Source: Brevibacillus brevis (GTDB lineage Bacteria > Bacillota > Bacilli > Brevibacillales > Brevibacillaceae). From it: DNA of 64,000 bases. Position 1 is the first letter of the stretch; each line of letters begins with the position of its first letter. The stretch lies in the NCBI RefSeq assembly GCF_031583145.1, contig NZ_CP134050.1:597501-661500 (forward strand), in the 5' to 3' direction. Positions 34,001-42,053 of the stretch are shown in pieces. The notes below the pieces were generated by a model, which was not told the origin of the DNA, did no database searches, and saw only the letters and a program-made list of their open reading frames with translations. A program made the position numbers and the translations under genes.

Positions 34001-36118
34001 CCTCTCACAAATGAGTCGGAAAACGAGTACGAAGCACTTGCAAGGAATGGAGATGGCATCGAAACGGTTGTTACCAAGCTGGGAAGTATGAAAACACTGA
34101 AAGCGCTCGGTGAGTTTGTGGAAATTCCTCGCGAACCAGCGGACGGAGCCTTTGATCCCACTACACAGGACGGGAAGACAATCACGCATAATGGAAAAAC
34201 CGTCATTCTTGTAAAAGGCAGTGAGCTGCCACTCTCGCTCCATGACCTCAAAAATATTGTGGAGTGGAAATATAGCATTAATGACGGCCCGTGGTCCGAA
34301 TGGAAATCTGTTTCGGACAACAAAATCGAGCAGAAGTTCCCTGTGGACACGCCAGGATTGTACAAACTAAGCATCAACTTCAAAAACCAATTTGGAAATG
34401 ATGCGGGGAATGTAACTAAGTGGTATCTGGCTGACTGGATCGCGCCTCAGTTGAGTATCGCCTACGATAAGATTTCAAAGGAAGACAATCCGAAGTTTGG
34501 GATGACCTATTCCGATAACCTTGATCTCAGCTACGGCATCTGGTACCAAGTGGACGAACAACCGTGGCAATCTCTGACGGGGAATGAAGTTACCGGAGCA
34601 TTACCGCGTGATAACAAATTCAAGAAAGGGTTTGTTCGAATCTCCGATGTCGTGGGAAACGTCAAGGAAGTTCCGTATGAAATCCTGTCACTCAATGATC
34701 AATACTTTAGCATTGAACCCCGCGAGGGCGGATACAAAGTGACGTTTAACGTGGAGGCAAAAACCGGACAACGTTATCACGTGAAAACGACAAACCTGGT
34801 TGATGATGATTTCCAAGTGAACGAGAGCAGCACCACAAACATCATTGACGTGCCTGGATTAACTGGGTCGAAATACGAGGCTACTTTGGGAATCCGTATA
34901 CCGGGTGAATCCTTCTGGTTTGACCAAATGAAATATCCGGTGGTTCTAGGATTGGATATGCCTACATTGGCTTCTCAAGACAGTACCACCAATAGTATCC
35001 GGATAACCGTCAATCCGGTCGATGGTGCGCAAACGTATAAGGTGCAACGGAGCGATTTAGCAAACGAAGGCACATTTGCTGGTTTGGAATTTGTTGACTA
35101 TGAAGTGCAACCGGCAAGTCCATACCTGTACGAATTCTGGGCCGAAGGCGGCGGGTTAAAGAGTGTAAAGAACACGATCACCTTATGGACAAAGCCGGCC
35201 AATCCGTCATTAGTGCCCAAAAGATACGCAGATGGCACGTTGAAGTTTGATGTCAACCTGAACGGGAACCCCGAAGATGTTGTGGTAGAGGTGATTCGTG
35301 CAGGGGGCACTCCAAAGGTAACCGGTACGGTAGTGGAAGACAGTGGAGTAGAAGGTGACGTGGAATACACGTATCAAGTCCGTGTGAAGTCCCAGAATAA
35401 CGAGTATTCAGAATGGGTCACCCAAACTTTCCGCCCGGGTGACTATGTTGTTCCGCCAGCTGTTCCGCCCGGGCCAACTCCAGAAGAAGAATTCAACAAG
35501 AAAGCCGATAGTGTGTTGGCAGCGATCCAATACCAGGTTGGCACGGTGGCTCAACAAGCCTGGGTGGATGCATGGGTGAAGAATGCCGAAGGACTTCAAG
35601 TGACAGGAAATGTTAACGGGATCACCCAAACACTGGGTTCTTCACCCGTTCGTTTTGATGGTCTGGAAATTGGCAAGGAATACGTCCTCCAGATAACGGT
35701 TAGTGACGGAACCAGATCGAAAGAAACCCAAATCCGATTCTCGACAGAAATGACTGAGGAACAAATATTCAATCGGGCCGCAGAGCAGCTTGTGGGGCAA
35801 TTTATCTTCACGTCCGATGGGGAAATTAACTCCGGAAAGGCATGGATTGAGATAGAAGCGCCACAAAGCTCGTATACAGTTGTAGCAATTGTCGAGGGGG
35901 TATCGAAAAATATCGCTGGCACAAAGGTTCGATTTGACAACTTGGAGGACAACACAACCTATACGGTATACTTCGAAATAAGCAACGGCACGTATACCTA
36001 CAGGAGTGAGCGACAAGTAGCAACTCCGAACCGGACAGCTCCTGAAGTGATAAACATATCGAAGAGCGGCGATCATTTGCAGATTGAAGTTCTCACCCAT
36101 TCTGAGCTGAAGAAGTAA
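31067..36118 (+). CDS. Giant secreted fibronectin-III-like surface protein
   Basis: About 1,683 residues from the GTG at 31067 (site GAGAGGAGTGA); a GTG at 31058 is in frame. The signal peptide is LLALAILLTQIGVTFPAPAKA. It continues with Thr/Asn/Gly-rich beta sequence, a Cys cluster (NGCDEKNNCSY near 187), then many fibronectin-type-III-like repeats of about 90 residues with TTYEIRVRAFNG-type strands. The C-terminus has two copies of a module starting EEEFNKKADSVLAAIQ and EEQIFNRAAEQLVGQF. There is no LPXTG or SLH anchor. It is inferred to be an adhesin or spacer for cell-cell contact. Confidence 0.85.
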   Translation: MGKQRKRFWPTLLALAILLTQIGVTFPAPAKAAEGFVIRSDSMTVDATGIYASQTKNVTLPAVEVINATATTDNGTVTVSRNNNQVTLSLSGGNPTSFTNGTVTLTDNGNTSNSGTASKVIAGLYDVTSKTSTNGTVSTTVSGDTLTANWSGGSSYQVRVPPYTQTITTTEYQNYSHYATYASLNGCDEKNNCSYTYIFYSYDSNCNLKSESFTVTQGPGHATGTFGSITCSKPITTTKTADVYNYESRWDYSATIGYRTATYVYNTVIQYDFKDYAPQAPTLTAPQDLSDGGTITFSKPSDDYTPQNELLVSLEWQQEGSSTWNPVFTDKKITDSIFTLSGSKVIYHWDGAGVNGMVKLRLVTKDGYNQPVYSYVNGDPDTMFRMSHKPEITQVSPISGSQANTVTPKYTWNYSQDEGEGQKGFYLQVRKVGETTLSLDTGFVDSTSNEYQHPTSSPLEWGTTYEWRIQPLSETGVLGDWTGWQAFGANSIPVLESVTTVSTDTLHVKTKPTPDTTGYKFYRFGTEIHDGTELEIDDTGLPSNTEQFYNVRAYNAVAQSPLSASKSAYTLAATPEFESVETTATSITVKLKQVNPQYTYHEVEYRKKGETTWLPLGSGASLLYIQNGVEKDTTYEIRVRAFNGMTDPNGTPTKYIQTEATTKVDPPTGAVFSDITEDSFTVTIDPNGNSATTKYRFWIEGVTDKTAYGTALSYTFTGLPEGNRTYTVVGQALGINSESSPIPLGTVTTKAYPIRAEDITLTAEQGKIKGSFLTGKNAAGTKYEISDSATGEVLAFSDTNTTFELSAPNPNEKHVITIRAQDKMLNVTEPVTKEIYSLANPVSSPDLTVVGPNEVKVSFDLNGNPADTEVRIQSVKGDTYDSGWITGSEAQILDLTPNTQQQYAITARNKDGVETTAITSPAKYTLANPIITAQYEPGYTNIKITLLANNPPGTMYKIINKTTGEVRDWSSDVTWDNNPLTNESENEYEALARNGDGIETVVTKLGSMKTLKALGEFVEIPREPADGAFDPTTQDGKTITHNGKTVILVKGSELPLSLHDLKNIVEWKYSINDGPWSEWKSVSDNKIEQKFPVDTPGLYKLSINFKNQFGNDAGNVTKWYLADWIAPQLSIAYDKISKEDNPKFGMTYSDNLDLSYGIWYQVDEQPWQSLTGNEVTGALPRDNKFKKGFVRISDVVGNVKEVPYEILSLNDQYFSIEPREGGYKVTFNVEAKTGQRYHVKTTNLVDDDFQVNESSTTNIIDVPGLTGSKYEATLGIRIPGESFWFDQMKYPVVLGLDMPTLASQDSTTNSIRITVNPVDGAQTYKVQRSDLANEGTFAGLEFVDYEVQPASPYLYEFWAEGGGLKSVKNTITLWTKPANPSLVPKRYADGTLKFDVNLNGNPEDVVVEVIRAGGTPKVTGTVVEDSGVEGDVEYTYQVRVKSQNNEYSEWVTQTFRPGDYVVPPAVPPGPTPEEEFNKKADSVLAAIQYQVGTVAQQAWVDAWVKNAEGLQVTGNVNGITQTLGSSPVRFDGLEIGKEYVLQITVSDGTRSKETQIRFSTEMTEEQIFNRAAEQLVGQFIFTSDGEINSGKAWIEIEAPQSSYTVVAIVEGVSKNIAGTKVRFDNLEDNTTYTVYFEISNGTYTYRSERQVATPNRTAPEVINISKSGDHLQIEVLTHSELKK

Positions 36119-36127
36119 TGGACAGCG

Positions 36128-36165
36128 GCCCTTGTCAGAAAACGGCAAGGGCATTCTTTTTTTGA
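36128..36165 (+). terminator. Strong intrinsic terminator
   Basis: GCCCTTG (36128-36134)/CAAGGGC (36146-36152) stem with TTCTTTTTTTG. It ends the long 18.7-36.1 kb run. Confidence 0.85.
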
Positions 36166-36222
36166 ATGCCGTATGAAATAAAAAATGGTTGCTGAACTTG
36201 GCGGGATATGGTAATGTAAGTA

Positions 36223-36251
36223 TTGACAATAAGCAAGTGCGTAAATTATGA
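36223..36251 (+). promoter_or_regulatory. Promoter, twin of that at 13624
   Basis: -35 TTGACA (36223-36228), 17-bp spacer, -10 TTATGA (36246-36251). The segment from GTATTGACAATA through AAGTGC to AATTAT agrees with 13621-13650 at nearly every position, spacer included, so an operator is likely built in. Confidence 0.6.
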
Positions 36252-36373
36252 TTTCAGTTTTGTTTGTATTCTCGATGAGGAATGCTCTCAGTAGTAACAG
36301 CATTGATCGCATAAGCAGGTCACTCGGTTTGTCAAGGTCCAAAGGGCAACACCTTCTAATTGTGCACGAGTTA

Positions 36374-36545
36374 TGATATGCTAATTACAACAGTAATTGT
36401 ACACACTAAAAAAGACCAACAGCGCTGCAACGCTGCCGGTCTTGCACAATAGACGTTCCCCACAAGGGGGCGGCTCAGTGCAATATGTTTGATCGGAAAT
36501 AGATCACCCAGCTTGCTAGGCTCAAGGGCGGTCTATTTCTTTTTG
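36374..36545 (+). ncRNA. Candidate antisense RNA antitoxin
   Basis: An extended -10 TGATATGCT (36374-36382) with a -35-like TTCTAA 17 bases before the TATGCT could start an RNA near 36389. It would end at the rightward terminator AAATAGATC...GGTCTATTT plus T-run (about 36496-36545). This RNA would cover the 3' end of the leftward toxin transcript, the layout of TxpA/RatA- and BsrG/SR4-type loci. Confidence 0.5.
36408..36443 (-). terminator. Terminator of toxin mRNA
   Basis: Read leftward: AAGACC (from 36443) with inner stem AGCG/CGCT, GGTCTT, then TTTTTT. It is placed about 90 bases after the toxin stop, so toxin mRNA and antisense RNA overlap. Confidence 0.7.
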
Positions 36546-36616
36546 AGGTAAGTCAGCAAAGCGAGGATGAACATGCCGAACATGAACATCAGCGTCAATG
36601 CTTGATAAACCTCCAT
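36533..36616 (-). CDS. Holin-like type I toxin peptide
   Basis: 27 residues, MEVYQALTLMFMFGMFILAL then LTYLKKK, preceded by GAAAGGGGGTGAGGCTG. This matches the putative holin-like toxin family (MxVYQAL...LxxxxxKK) of Bacilli type I toxin-antitoxin systems: one membrane helix and a basic tail. The mRNA is flanked by an antisense transcription unit. Such loci stabilise plasmids and prophages. Confidence 0.75.
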   Translation of the reverse strand: MEVYQALTLMFMFGMFILALLTYLKKK

Positions 36617-36685
36617 CAGCCTCACCCCCTTTCATGAGGGGATGAGCCAACCACCCTTGAGGAGCCATGCTATTGTACAATGAAG

Positions 36686-36694
36686 ATTATACCA
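36686..36694 (-). promoter_or_regulatory. Extended -10 promoter for toxin
   Basis: Read leftward, TGGTATAAT, a perfect extended -10, about 70 bases before the toxin start. The -35 is weak. Confidence 0.55.
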
Positions 36695-36715
36695 TGGATT
36701 GAGATTTTGAGTACC

Positions 36716-36750
36716 AGCCTCTGGCAAAACGCCAGGGGCTTTTCATTTTT
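36716..36750 (+). terminator. Intrinsic terminator
   Basis: AGCCTCTGGC/GCCAGGGGCT stem with AAAAC loop and TTTTCATTTTT. It isolates the toxin-antitoxin locus from the next gene. Confidence 0.85.
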
Positions 36751-36852
36751 ATAGAAAGAGTTTTCGCAACTTCCAGAGGAGGGAAAAGTATGAAATAATA
36801 TAACGCTAGGAAGAAACCGGGAGAAAACAAGAAAAATTGAGGTGATTTTATT

Positions 36853-37734
36853 ATGAAAGGAAATCGTTTTGTAAAATTTCTCCTTGGAGCAGTTCTTATG
36901 ACCGCTGCCATCAGTCCGGTCACAGTTCGCGCGGACAGTAAGGACATTCAGGTAAAGGTGGACAATGTCTCTGTCCATTTCCCAGACGCAAAGCCTTTCA
37001 TTGATCCATCTACCAGTCGGACGATGATCCCGGTTCGCTTTGTCAGTGAAAAACTGGGCGCCTCAGTAGACTGGGATGGAGCAAAACAAACCGTCATTAT
37101 GAACAAGGACGGAAAGCAAATCTCGCTCAAGATCGGGGAAAAGAAGGCAGTCGTGGCCGGTCAAGAGATCACTTTTGATGCAGCTGCGACGCTGCAAAAC
37201 AATCGTACGTTTGTTCCGCTGCGTTTCATAAGCGAAACATATGGTGCAAAAGTTGAATGGTTGGCTTCGGAACGACTTGTGAACATCACGACAGGTACGA
37301 ATAACTTCACCAATCCTACAAATGGTACAAAACCATCGAATGGAATCGGTACAGGCACCAATCCAACTCCTAGCACTGGAACCAACCCATCGACTGGTAC
37401 AGGCGGATCAGGAACCCCTTTTAAGCCACCCATTCGCGAAGGACAAGCTGAAAATGTGGAAGCGATGAAGAGAGCCGTCCAGACATTCAAAGTTGAGGAT
37501 GGGGTATTGAAGGGCGTTGTACCAAACGACATAAAAGGATACATGCTGATTGAGTTTAATGGGGAGAACCCAAATGTTCCAATTGTCAAAACTCAGTATT
37601 TGAAACCTGGAACCCCCTTTGAACTCAAGATTAATGACACCAAAGGTGTTATTGAATTGCATGGACAAAATGGAACTGCCTTTGGCTTGGTTGGGATCGA
37701 ATATCCCTCCATGGAAATCATTGGAGGAAGGTAG
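36853..37734 (+). CDS. Secreted copper-amine-oxidase-N-domain protein
   Basis: 293 residues. A signal peptide ending VRADS is followed by two copies of the stalk repeat of the copper amine oxidase N-terminal family. These are SRTMIPVRFVSEKLGASVDWD near 55-75 and NRTFVPLRFISETYGAKVEWL near 117-137. A Thr/Asn/Pro/Gly linker follows, then a C-terminal beta domain (FELKINDTKGVIELHG). These stalks bear surface domains in Bacillales; no enzyme domain is present. It sits with other exported genes of the element. Confidence 0.82.
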   Translation: MKGNRFVKFLLGAVLMTAAISPVTVRADSKDIQVKVDNVSVHFPDAKPFIDPSTSRTMIPVRFVSEKLGASVDWDGAKQTVIMNKDGKQISLKIGEKKAVVAGQEITFDAAATLQNNRTFVPLRFISETYGAKVEWLASERLVNITTGTNNFTNPTNGTKPSNGIGTGTNPTPSTGTNPSTGTGGSGTPFKPPIREGQAENVEAMKRAVQTFKVEDGVLKGVVPNDIKGYMLIEFNGENPNVPIVKTQYLKPGTPFELKINDTKGVIELHGQNGTAFGLVGIEYPSMEIIGGR

Positions 37735-37743
37735 GGACTGCAA

Positions 37744-39321
37744 GTGAATAAAGTAAAATTTCTTACAGCCATTATTATGGCTGTTTGTTTTTGTTTTACA
37801 ACTGATTATGGAGCTGCAATTGCTGATGTTACGTTTCCACACAAGCTCGGTGATGAAGTGGAATTTTATGGAGACTTTTCTCCTTCTCCTTCGGCCCGTC
37901 AAGAGATACACAAAGCTGATGTACTACAGTGGGAATATCACGTCTACGATGACAAAACCAAGCAGACAGTCGAACAAACTGCGATCACATCCTTTGACTT
38001 GAAAGAAAATGCCGGGGAGGATTTTAAAGGATTTACGGGATACTCCATGATCTACTTGCCAGACGATCCAAATGAACGAACCAATAAGATCAAGACGATG
38101 GCCACGAAATATCGAGGAAATCCAGAATTTGTTTCAAGAAAAGTAGAAGAGTACATCGAGCAAATTCAGAAAGGGACCCTCCCAGATCCGATTTACCAAA
38201 CATATGGATATGATGAGAGTGGGACGTTTAAAACGTACAATTGGCTGTCAGCTGGTCACTTTGCTTATCTGGTTGGAGGTACAGACTCATTAGATAGGTT
38301 TGGGGATCGTTGTGTCGAATTCATTGGAAAACCTTGTGGGACCACTGAGCAAATCACCGCCAAGGGTTTTCCAGCCCCCGAAGTACCAAACGTTGGTCGG
38401 GCTATGAGGATCATTACGGATTTCCCTAAATTCACCGGAACGAGTATCCAGCAAAATGGGAATACCACAAGCAATGTCATGAGCAACATCCCTTTTGGTG
38501 TCCAAGTTTCATTTGTTGCATACAGCGGCTGGGAAACCGGTGCAAATGCCTATTTGTATCTGAATGGTCAGCCAATCCCAGTCTCAAATGATTCGAATCC
38601 CTATAGGATACCCTTTGCGGTACCTCAATCTCTAGGCAAAGACGGAGAGTTTGGCTTCAAGTATTCTTTTTACCGTGATTTGACCAATTACAAACAGTAC
38701 TTAAAGCAAGGAAAGAATACCTTGCTTATTTCTGTTTCAGATAGTTTTGAGCGATATTCCCAAAAAGTTATCGATTTTACCTACGGTGGCGTTTCTGGTT
38801 GTCAGCCTCCGTTGTTGAAGAAAAAAGATGCTGTTTACCCAATTAGTTTTGGAGAGGGTCCGAATGGACAAAGTGCTGTGGGTTCGGGAGGATTTCTTTC
38901 CTGGGTTGTAACGTACAACGCAAATAATTGTACAGCAGCTGAGTACATTGGATTCGATGAAACAGGGACATTGAATACTCCGATTAAGGAGGCAGACGGT
39001 CAGTATGCCATTGTTCTTAGGGAGTGGGAGTTTATGGTTTACAAAAGGGTGGATGGAGTTGACATAAAAAATCAATCCAGCGATCCACTTGCGGTGTACG
39101 TTGAAGAGAATGGCAAAACGTATACGATCCCTGGAAAAAGCCAAGTGAAAGTGCCGGGTGTTCGTGGCGACGTAACATTACGGTTCCTTTCTCCCTATGT
39201 TCAAAACGGATTTTGGAGTAAAGTAACTGAGAAAGTGGACGGATTTCCGGCTACGTATACAATCCCTGATGATCTGAAAAAAGCAGTACAGATGTTGGTG
39301 AATTTTCACACTGGTCAATAG
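37744..39321 (+). CDS. Large secreted protein of unknown family
   Basis: 525 residues from a GTG (AGGAAGGTAGGGACTGCAA upstream). Signal peptide (FLTAIIMAVCFCFTTDYGAAIA). The mature part is mixed beta and rich in Tyr/Gly/Asn. Cys pairs near 195 and 200 (RCVEFIGKPCG) and later Cys could form disulphides. No recognised domain. Placed between two other exported proteins, so probably part of the same surface structure. Confidence 0.75.
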   Translation: MNKVKFLTAIIMAVCFCFTTDYGAAIADVTFPHKLGDEVEFYGDFSPSPSARQEIHKADVLQWEYHVYDDKTKQTVEQTAITSFDLKENAGEDFKGFTGYSMIYLPDDPNERTNKIKTMATKYRGNPEFVSRKVEEYIEQIQKGTLPDPIYQTYGYDESGTFKTYNWLSAGHFAYLVGGTDSLDRFGDRCVEFIGKPCGTTEQITAKGFPAPEVPNVGRAMRIITDFPKFTGTSIQQNGNTTSNVMSNIPFGVQVSFVAYSGWETGANAYLYLNGQPIPVSNDSNPYRIPFAVPQSLGKDGEFGFKYSFYRDLTNYKQYLKQGKNTLLISVSDSFERYSQKVIDFTYGGVSGCQPPLLKKKDAVYPISFGEGPNGQSAVGSGGFLSWVVTYNANNCTAAEYIGFDETGTLNTPIKEADGQYAIVLREWEFMVYKRVDGVDIKNQSSDPLAVYVEENGKTYTIPGKSQVKVPGVRGDVTLRFLSPYVQNGFWSKVTEKVDGFPATYTIPDDLKKAVQMLVNFHTGQ

Positions 39322-39331
39322 GGGGAGGAAT

Positions 39332-41578
39332 GTGATGAAAAAACTACGAATATGGCTGAATGTATTGGTGGTGCTGGTTCTTTCTATTGCAGCGGTACCT
39401 ATCCAATGGGCATCTTCTTCAAACCAACCACCAATCATTAACCTGTTATCAATTAATGGGCAAAACGCACCAACCGTCTACGCAGATATTGGTCAGGTAA
39501 GCTATGCATTGATCGTATCCAGCTACTCTGCGAATCAAAAGGCTTTGGTTACGTTAACCGTCGAAAATACGGAAACGAATGAATTGACAACAATCTTCAA
39601 GGATCAGTGGTTGGAAAACAAGTCAAACACCGGCACGATGGAATTACAAAAAGGTTCCTATCTAGTTACGTTGTATGCGGTCGATGAAATTGGTCAGGCT
39701 GCTGAACCGTATTCAGTAACCGTAATTGTTGGGGCAGATACGGATCTTGCAATCAGAAGTGCTGACCCCAATCCCATTCTGATAAAAGAAGACAAAGAAA
39801 CGAAGAACGTTACGGTTACTCTTTCTAACAACACGCCCAGTTCCAAAACAACAACGGTCGGCTGGCGGTGGGAAGGGGAATCGGTCTTACGAGATGAGCA
39901 GAGTGTTACTTTGCCTGGAATGTACCAGAATCTCGGTAAAGTCACAATAACCTTTCCGATCTCTTTGGATATGCAGGAGCAAACCAAAAGGACAATTGAG
40001 TTTGTGCTAAATCCCGATCATGACCCTTTGGAACAAAATTATGATAATAATCATATTGCTGTCCCAGTCCAGTACGATTTTCCGGATTTAAGCATCGACG
40101 GGCCGAGGTTAGTGTCTTTTACGGAAGACGAGATGACGATTGAATATTCGTTCGAACAGCTTGATCTTCCTGGAAGAACGGAGACATTGGTTACGTCTCT
40201 TGAATACGGAATTGGAGAAGCGCAAAGGATTGGTGTGCACACAGGTATTTTATTGGCAGTTGGTGAAAGAAAAACCTTTACGGTGACCATGCCAAGAAAT
40301 GAAGCAACGTATGGACATATAAATCCTCAGGGCAATGCTCCTGCTCAAGAAAACGAATGGAAGAACAACTATAAGGAAAGTAAGTTTGATTTTTCCAGCC
40401 GTTTGAATCTGTACGTCAAATCAGTCAAAGGCGGGGTTTATCGTAAGGGTGAAAATGTGACGACAATCGTGCAGGTTGGAAACATACCCGATAGCGTCAT
40501 GCCTGAAGCCGTTGATCTCGTTCTGCGTTTTGATGGAAAAGAAGTTGGCCGACAATCCGTTCATTTAAATCCGGGTGAAGAACGGGAGGTTCCTTTCGAG
40601 TGGAAGACGCCTGTAACCGGAAAATCTGAAAGAGCAACATACAAACTGGAGGCTGAGATTCACCCCAAGCCGCGAAAATTTGACGAAATAACGTACGAGG
40701 ACAATATCAGGTCAGCCAATGTGGTTTTGCTACCTGAAGAAGTGGTCGGGGCAGTTTGTCGGAAGGAAGAAAACCAGACGACAGCGGTTTCCGGGACCTA
40801 TGAATATTATTGCAATTGTACACCTGTTGGTTGCAGCATTTGCATCGGGAAGTATTATGAGTCCATTGTCGTGACACCGGAGTACCAAACGGCGACCGTA
40901 AAAGCAGGGATGGGTTTTGCCTACAAGCTGAAAACCGAGTACCACAACTCCAATCCGCACAATGGAAGAAAACATGATTTCTCTCGGATCATGGCGGAAT
41001 TCGATTCAGAGGAGCATCAGGGGGATACGGTTATCCTGCCGGCAGTCGAGTTGGTTCCTCAAAACCCACCACCCGAATCATCGAACATCTGGCAATTTCC
41101 ACGGGCCAAGATTGAACGGGGACAGAAGGACATAGAGGCCATCGAATACGTTTACACACTTGATCCTTTGGCAGTCGATGAAAGTCAGCACGTAGATGGG
41201 CAAAACAAGTATTACACCAGCTTTTATCAAAAGGATGGCACGTATCCGTTTGCGGTGAAGGGGGAAGGGGCTGGAGTGACCTTTACTACTCATACGGATA
41301 TTGAAGGCAATACGACGGCAACGCCTGTCTCACCACGTCTTTCTACATGCATCGACGAGCAATACAATATCCTTGGGAGCCCGCATGATGATTACATTTA
41401 TCGACGAGTTGATCCAAACAATCCATATCCCCACAATATTCAGCCCGGATGGGATTGGAAAGGATACGAATGGTACTTTGATGAACTGGCTCCCTGGTAC
41501 AACAGCAATGGAAAGGACGATTCCAGCGGGCTTGATGTTACGGAATTCTCCGTCTATCCACAAGAGGCCGGGAGGTGA
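39332..41578 (+). CDS. Secreted CARDB-domain protein
   Basis: 748 residues with a signal peptide (IWLNVLVVLVLSIAAVPIQWASS). Ig-like beta modules include CARDB-type repeats (DLAIRSADPNPILI...NVTVTLSNNTPSSKTTTVGW and LYVKSVKGGVYRKGENVTTIVQVGN). A Cys-rich knot lies near 490-506 (YYCNCTPVGCSIC). CARDB domains are adhesive modules of bacterial surface proteins. It ends 3 bases into the frame of the next gene. Confidence 0.78.
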   Translation: MMKKLRIWLNVLVVLVLSIAAVPIQWASSSNQPPIINLLSINGQNAPTVYADIGQVSYALIVSSYSANQKALVTLTVENTETNELTTIFKDQWLENKSNTGTMELQKGSYLVTLYAVDEIGQAAEPYSVTVIVGADTDLAIRSADPNPILIKEDKETKNVTVTLSNNTPSSKTTTVGWRWEGESVLRDEQSVTLPGMYQNLGKVTITFPISLDMQEQTKRTIEFVLNPDHDPLEQNYDNNHIAVPVQYDFPDLSIDGPRLVSFTEDEMTIEYSFEQLDLPGRTETLVTSLEYGIGEAQRIGVHTGILLAVGERKTFTVTMPRNEATYGHINPQGNAPAQENEWKNNYKESKFDFSSRLNLYVKSVKGGVYRKGENVTTIVQVGNIPDSVMPEAVDLVLRFDGKEVGRQSVHLNPGEEREVPFEWKTPVTGKSERATYKLEAEIHPKPRKFDEITYEDNIRSANVVLLPEEVVGAVCRKEENQTTAVSGTYEYYCNCTPVGCSICIGKYYESIVVTPEYQTATVKAGMGFAYKLKTEYHNSNPHNGRKHDFSRIMAEFDSEEHQGDTVILPAVELVPQNPPPESSNIWQFPRAKIERGQKDIEAIEYVYTLDPLAVDESQHVDGQNKYYTSFYQKDGTYPFAVKGEGAGVTFTTHTDIEGNTTATPVSPRLSTCIDEQYNILGSPHDDYIYRRVDPNNPYPHNIQPGWDWKGYEWYFDELAPWYNSNGKDDSSGLDVTEFSVYPQEAGR

Positions 41579-41583
41579 TCACT

Positions 41584-42015
41584 TTGACAGGGATACCCAA
41601 GATGGTAGCCTTTTTTATTTGCTTGGCTTTTGTGATTGCGTACTTTCAAGACGTAACCATCGTTGTATTCGGTAAGGAAGACTTTCGAAGTGCGGCGATT
41701 GCGGCGGCACGGCAGGCCATTATCAAACATCAGGACTGGGCCGCTCTTCGAGTAGGTGATCCTCCTTATCTGATGAAGGAGGGGTTGGAGGATACCATAA
41801 GCCGGGTACTCCAAAACAACCTGAACGTAGGCACAAAGGAATTACATGTGCGGATGAGTACACAAACGTCGCCCGCGCTTCTTTCTCTTGCCATAGATGC
41901 TGACTATAGCAGCTCCCTTCTCAAACTGCTGAAGGAGAACAATATTTTGGTAAACGTCCCGGTTCAGACGACGGAGAGCATTGAATCGAAGTATGACATG
42001 AAAAATTACGAATAA
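41584..42015 (+). CDS. Membrane-anchored small protein (pseudopilin-like)
   Basis: About 143 residues. I choose the TTG at 41584, 8 bases after a near-perfect GGGAGGTGATC; a GTG at 41575 is in frame. One N-terminal helix (MVAFFICLAFVIAYF) is followed by a 110-residue soluble domain. The fold plan of a single N-terminal helix plus periplasm-like domain is that of pseudopilins and TadE-like proteins, but no prepilin GxxxxE site is clear. Confidence 0.6.
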   Translation: MTGIPKMVAFFICLAFVIAYFQDVTIVVFGKEDFRSAAIAAARQAIIKHQDWAALRVGDPPYLMKEGLEDTISRVLQNNLNVGTKELHVRMSTQTSPALLSLAIDADYSSSLLKLLKENNILVNVPVQTTESIESKYDMKNYE

Positions 42016-42027
42016 AAGGTGGTGAAT

Positions 42028-42052
42028 GGGCGCGCGACAAGCGCCTTTTTCT
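42028..42052 (+). terminator. Terminator-like hairpin just before cpaB
   Basis: GGCGC (42029-42033)/GCGCC (42041-42045) plus TTTTTCTT, ending two bases before the cpaB start. The only ribosome site (AAAGGTGGTGA, 42015-42025) is upstream of the hairpin. Confidence 0.65.
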
Positions 42053-42053
42053 T

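Noticed and set aside
33383-34243. 286-codon open frame on the minus strand
   Set aside because: Antisense to the giant FnIII-like gene, Cys/Arg-rich, no ribosome site.
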